In this document: one piece after another, positions 27,818 to 29,495 of the stretch
How positions within the stretch are numbered: position 1 is the stretch's first letter
Layout of the letters: each line of letters starts with the position of its first letter
Source of the DNA: Flavobacteriales bacterium
GTDB taxonomy: Bacteria; Bacteroidota; Bacteroidia; Flavobacteriales_F; PHOS-HE28
Direction: 5' to 3'
DNA length: 29,495 nt
NCBI GenBank assembly: GCA_016705955.1
Contig: JADJKO010000015.1
Coordinates: forward strand, 1 to 29,495
Notes under the pieces: model-generated
Seen by the model: only the letters and a program-made list of their open reading frames with translations
Databases searched by the model: none
Told to the model about the DNA's origin: nothing
Program-made: the position numbers and the translations under genes

Positions 27818-28505
27818 CATCTCTTCTTCGATCTGACCATACGCTTATGGGATTTCCGCGGGAACTCGCGCGCCACTTTGCGAGAACTCATGAAGCTCAT
27901 GGGTGCGGCGAATGATGGTGTGCCGATGCCGAGGCCTTCATCGGAGGTCTATGAGGAGATCAACCACGCCATGTGGGGGCAGGTACACCAACGGCCGCAT
28001 GCCGAAAGAGGTGCTCGTGTGCGCTTAGCTTCCGGAACACACTTGCGCTGTTTCGGTGTGAAGGAGAATGGGCTGCGGCGACCTGGGCAGAGAGACTATC
28101 TCGGCAGCTGTCCGCGCAAGACGTTTGCTCATGCCGGCGCCATGGATCTCCTGCATTCGCTTCACGGGTCGTACAAGATGCACATCATCGCAATGGGTTC
28201 GATGAAGTGCAATCCGAGAAGCTGGACGAATTCAGGATCCGGCAGCTTCTTCGAGGGTCCTGTCCAGTGAGAAGGCAGGGTGCACAACTCGAGCCCGATG
28301 AGCGGATCTCTGGAGCCGCGCCCGTTCAGGTGCCATGGCCATGGATAGCTCGATGACGGCGACAACGCCGATGCCGACATGGCAGGTGCGCGTCGTGGGT
28401 TGGGGACCACGTACACTGACGCCGCAGGAGACCGACCCCGACCCCGAGGCCACGCATCGCATTCTGCGCACTGGTCGCGAGCTACCGGATCTACTGCGGG
28501 GATAG
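27804..28505 (+). CDS. YjjG-type noncanonical pyrimidine nucleotidase (HAD family), frameshifted
   Basis: A HAD hydrolase that removes phosphate from (non-canonical) pyrimidine nucleotides. Fragments in order are HLFFDL and LWDFRGNSRATLRELM near 27818-27893 (motif I expected DLDHTLWDF, here DLTIRLWDF), EVYEEINHAMW near 27947-27979, NGRMPKEVLVCA near 27991-28026, FRNTLALF near 28034, RKTFAHAGAMDLLHSLHG near 28113-28168, NGFDEVQSEKLDEF near 28197-28235, SEKAGCT near 28267, then DDGDNADADMAGARRGLG near 28354-28407 (motif IV) and HRILRTGRELPDLL near 28457-28497. At least four indels. The end is approximate. It sits downstream of upp, so both act in pyrimidine salvage. Confidence 0.7.
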
Positions 28506-28599
28506 CACCGTACTGTCCGCTGGGGAAGACATGCAATCCATGTCGAACTCCCTTCCCGTTGATATGGCTAAGGCGATGGATGGGACCACGGAAGCACCT

Positions 28600-29015
28600 C
28601 TAATTACCGCTGCGGTAACTGATAACGCCTTTCTCCGGATGCGTTTTCAGAAATGAGGCTGTCGTCCTGTGCGTTCACTTGGATGTTGTACAGGCCCATA
28701 CGGATTGCCCTTCGTCGTCGGGACCAGGAAGGCCGGTGATTCCTTCTCCATTTCCTTGGTCCCATTGATTAGCACCGCGTTGCCTGCACCGAAGAAACCG
28801 ATCCCGGTACATGGCGGGATAGATCCGCGATCCGCTTGGTAATACCCGTCGTGTACCGGATGCCCAGGCCATCAAGCAGACCGGGTACGGGGTCCATGAC
28901 CCCTCCACGGAGGATGGAATGGAGCTGGCTCCCGGCGGCTTCAGTTTGCTATACGCGACATAGCCGCCATTGCGGCGATGAGCACAAGCAGGATGGTCTT
29001 GATCGTACGCGACAT
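28600..29015 (-). CDS. Membrane-anchored hypothetical protein, frameshifted
   Basis: Starts at ATG 29015-29013, overlapping the psd stop (TGATG). The N-terminus MSRTIKTILLVLIAAMAA is a single hydrophobic anchor, followed by a YVAYSKLKPPGA-like proline linker. Later fragments are GIRYTTGITKRIADLSRHV, NGTKEMEKESPAFLVPTTKG and YNIQVNAQDDSLISENASGE, and the end SYRSGN stops at TAG 28602-28600. I do not recognise the family. About 138 residues after correction. A perfect palindrome TTACCGC-T-GCGGTAA (28604-28618) forms its last codons. Confidence 0.5.
28604..28618. other. 15-base perfect palindrome between convergent genes
   Basis: TTACCGC, T, GCGGTAA. It sits about 100 bases after the nucleotidase end and at the 3' end of the minus-strand hypothetical gene. 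It could be a short hairpin or a protein-binding site; no T-run is present. Confidence 0.4.
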
Positions 29016-29495
29016 CAGTTCTTGAATTGAGCGATCACCGAAACGGAACTTGCACCTTGTCGCCGAGTTTACCTCCACCACGGCATTGCGCGGCGCAAGA
29101 GAAGATCCACGCGCCAACCGAACTTGATGAACCCGAACTGCCCGCCTTGTACCGCCGGTTCGCCTTCGCGACTGTAAGTGCCGCTTATCCTGCGTCGTCG
29201 TGCTCCTGCGATCCGGCGGAGAAGGACCCCGCCATGCGAGCGTGTTTCACCACCGCACGGTGCCGTTCATTCTCCGTGCTGTCTCTTCGGTGCCACGCCA
29301 CCACAGGTATTTGCCCCGGATGGTACTTGTAGTAGCTCGTGGTTCCGCTGATGCGGGTAATAGTTCACATGCACGTTCAGCGGGCGACATGAACGCGTTC
29401 TCTTGGATACTACGCTTGTCTTGAAGTACTCCGTCTCCAACACTTCCTCGACCGTGACCACCTTCCATCCGCAGGAAACAACGAGTTGGTCATCA
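29015..29495 (-). CDS. psd: Phosphatidylserine decarboxylase, 5' part cut by window edge, frameshifted
   Basis: Makes phosphatidylethanolamine from phosphatidylserine in the inner membrane, using a pyruvoyl group formed by self-cleavage. Reading from the window edge downward: DQLVVS-like start, KVVTVEEVLETEYFKTS near 29467-29415, MSPLNVHVNYYP-like text near 29390-29350, YYKYHPG near 29333-29310, REGEPAVQGGQFGFIKFGWR near 29170-29111, and SVSVIAQFKN ending with TGA 29017-29015. This fits the short, Bacteroidota/archaeal-type proenzyme. The cleavage serine expected in FGSRVD reads Trp (codon TGG, 29116-29114). Several indels are present. The rest of the gene lies outside the window. Confidence 0.78.

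Overview
The window looks like a piece of a Bacteroidota chromosome, most likely a GC-rich lineage near the Flavobacteriales. The signs are two type IX secretion (T9SS) type A sorting-domain proteins, several promoter matches to the Bacteroidota TTG/TTTG-N18-20-TAnnTTTG pattern, a Bacteroidota-type AnmK and Upp, and families typical of that phylum (HlpA-like glycosyltransferase, long polysaccharide deacetylase, FemAB-like acyltransferase). The lineage is inferred; no rRNA marker is present.

Layout. 1-3.7 kb: a partial unknown ORF (-), a badly frameshifted T9SS cargo protein (+) and anmK (-). 3.7-4.9 kb: an acyl-CoA dehydrogenase (+). 5.0-13.0 kb: an exopolysaccharide/O-antigen export operon (+) in the order Wza-like lipoprotein, Wzc-like chain-length regulator/BY-kinase, Wzx flippase, zinc-ribbon glycosyltransferase-like protein, HlpA-like GT2, Wzy polymerase/ligase. 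13.0-16.2 kb: an accessory island with a duplicated-domain protein of unknown function, a dense set of unrelated DNA repeats (7-bp tandem, strict 21-bp tandem, GC hairpins, a 35-bp pair, REP-like copies), an orphan RES-domain protein (-) and a small ORF. 16.2-19.0 kb: a secreted parallel beta-helix T9SS protein (-). 19.2-22.2 kb: second EPS block, with an NAD-dependent epimerase, a WecG/TagA glycosyltransferase and a polyprenyl-phosphate glycosylphosphotransferase without the usual N-terminal membrane bundle. 22.3-23.3 kb: rpsT and radC. 23.3-26.7 kb: wecB, a polysaccharide deacetylase and a FemAB-like acyltransferase. 26.7-28.5 kb: upp, a small membrane protein and a YjjG-type nucleotidase. 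28.6-29.5 kb: a membrane-anchored hypothetical protein and psd (-).

How the genes work together. The glycosylphosphotransferase would load the first sugar on undecaprenyl phosphate, WecG/TagA and the GT2/zinc-ribbon proteins would extend the unit, WecB and the epimerase would supply nucleotide sugars, Wzx would flip it, Wzy would polymerise it and Wzc/Wza would export it. The deacetylase and FemAB-like protein may modify the product.

Quality caveat. Reading frames are clean from about 9.6 to 22.9 kb but break more and more often toward both ends, inside otherwise well-conserved housekeeping genes (acyl-CoA dehydrogenase, radC, wecB, upp, psd). The simplest reading is uncorrected indels near ends of a long-read contig, not real pseudogenes. 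Coordinates of frameshifted genes span the reconstructed gene.
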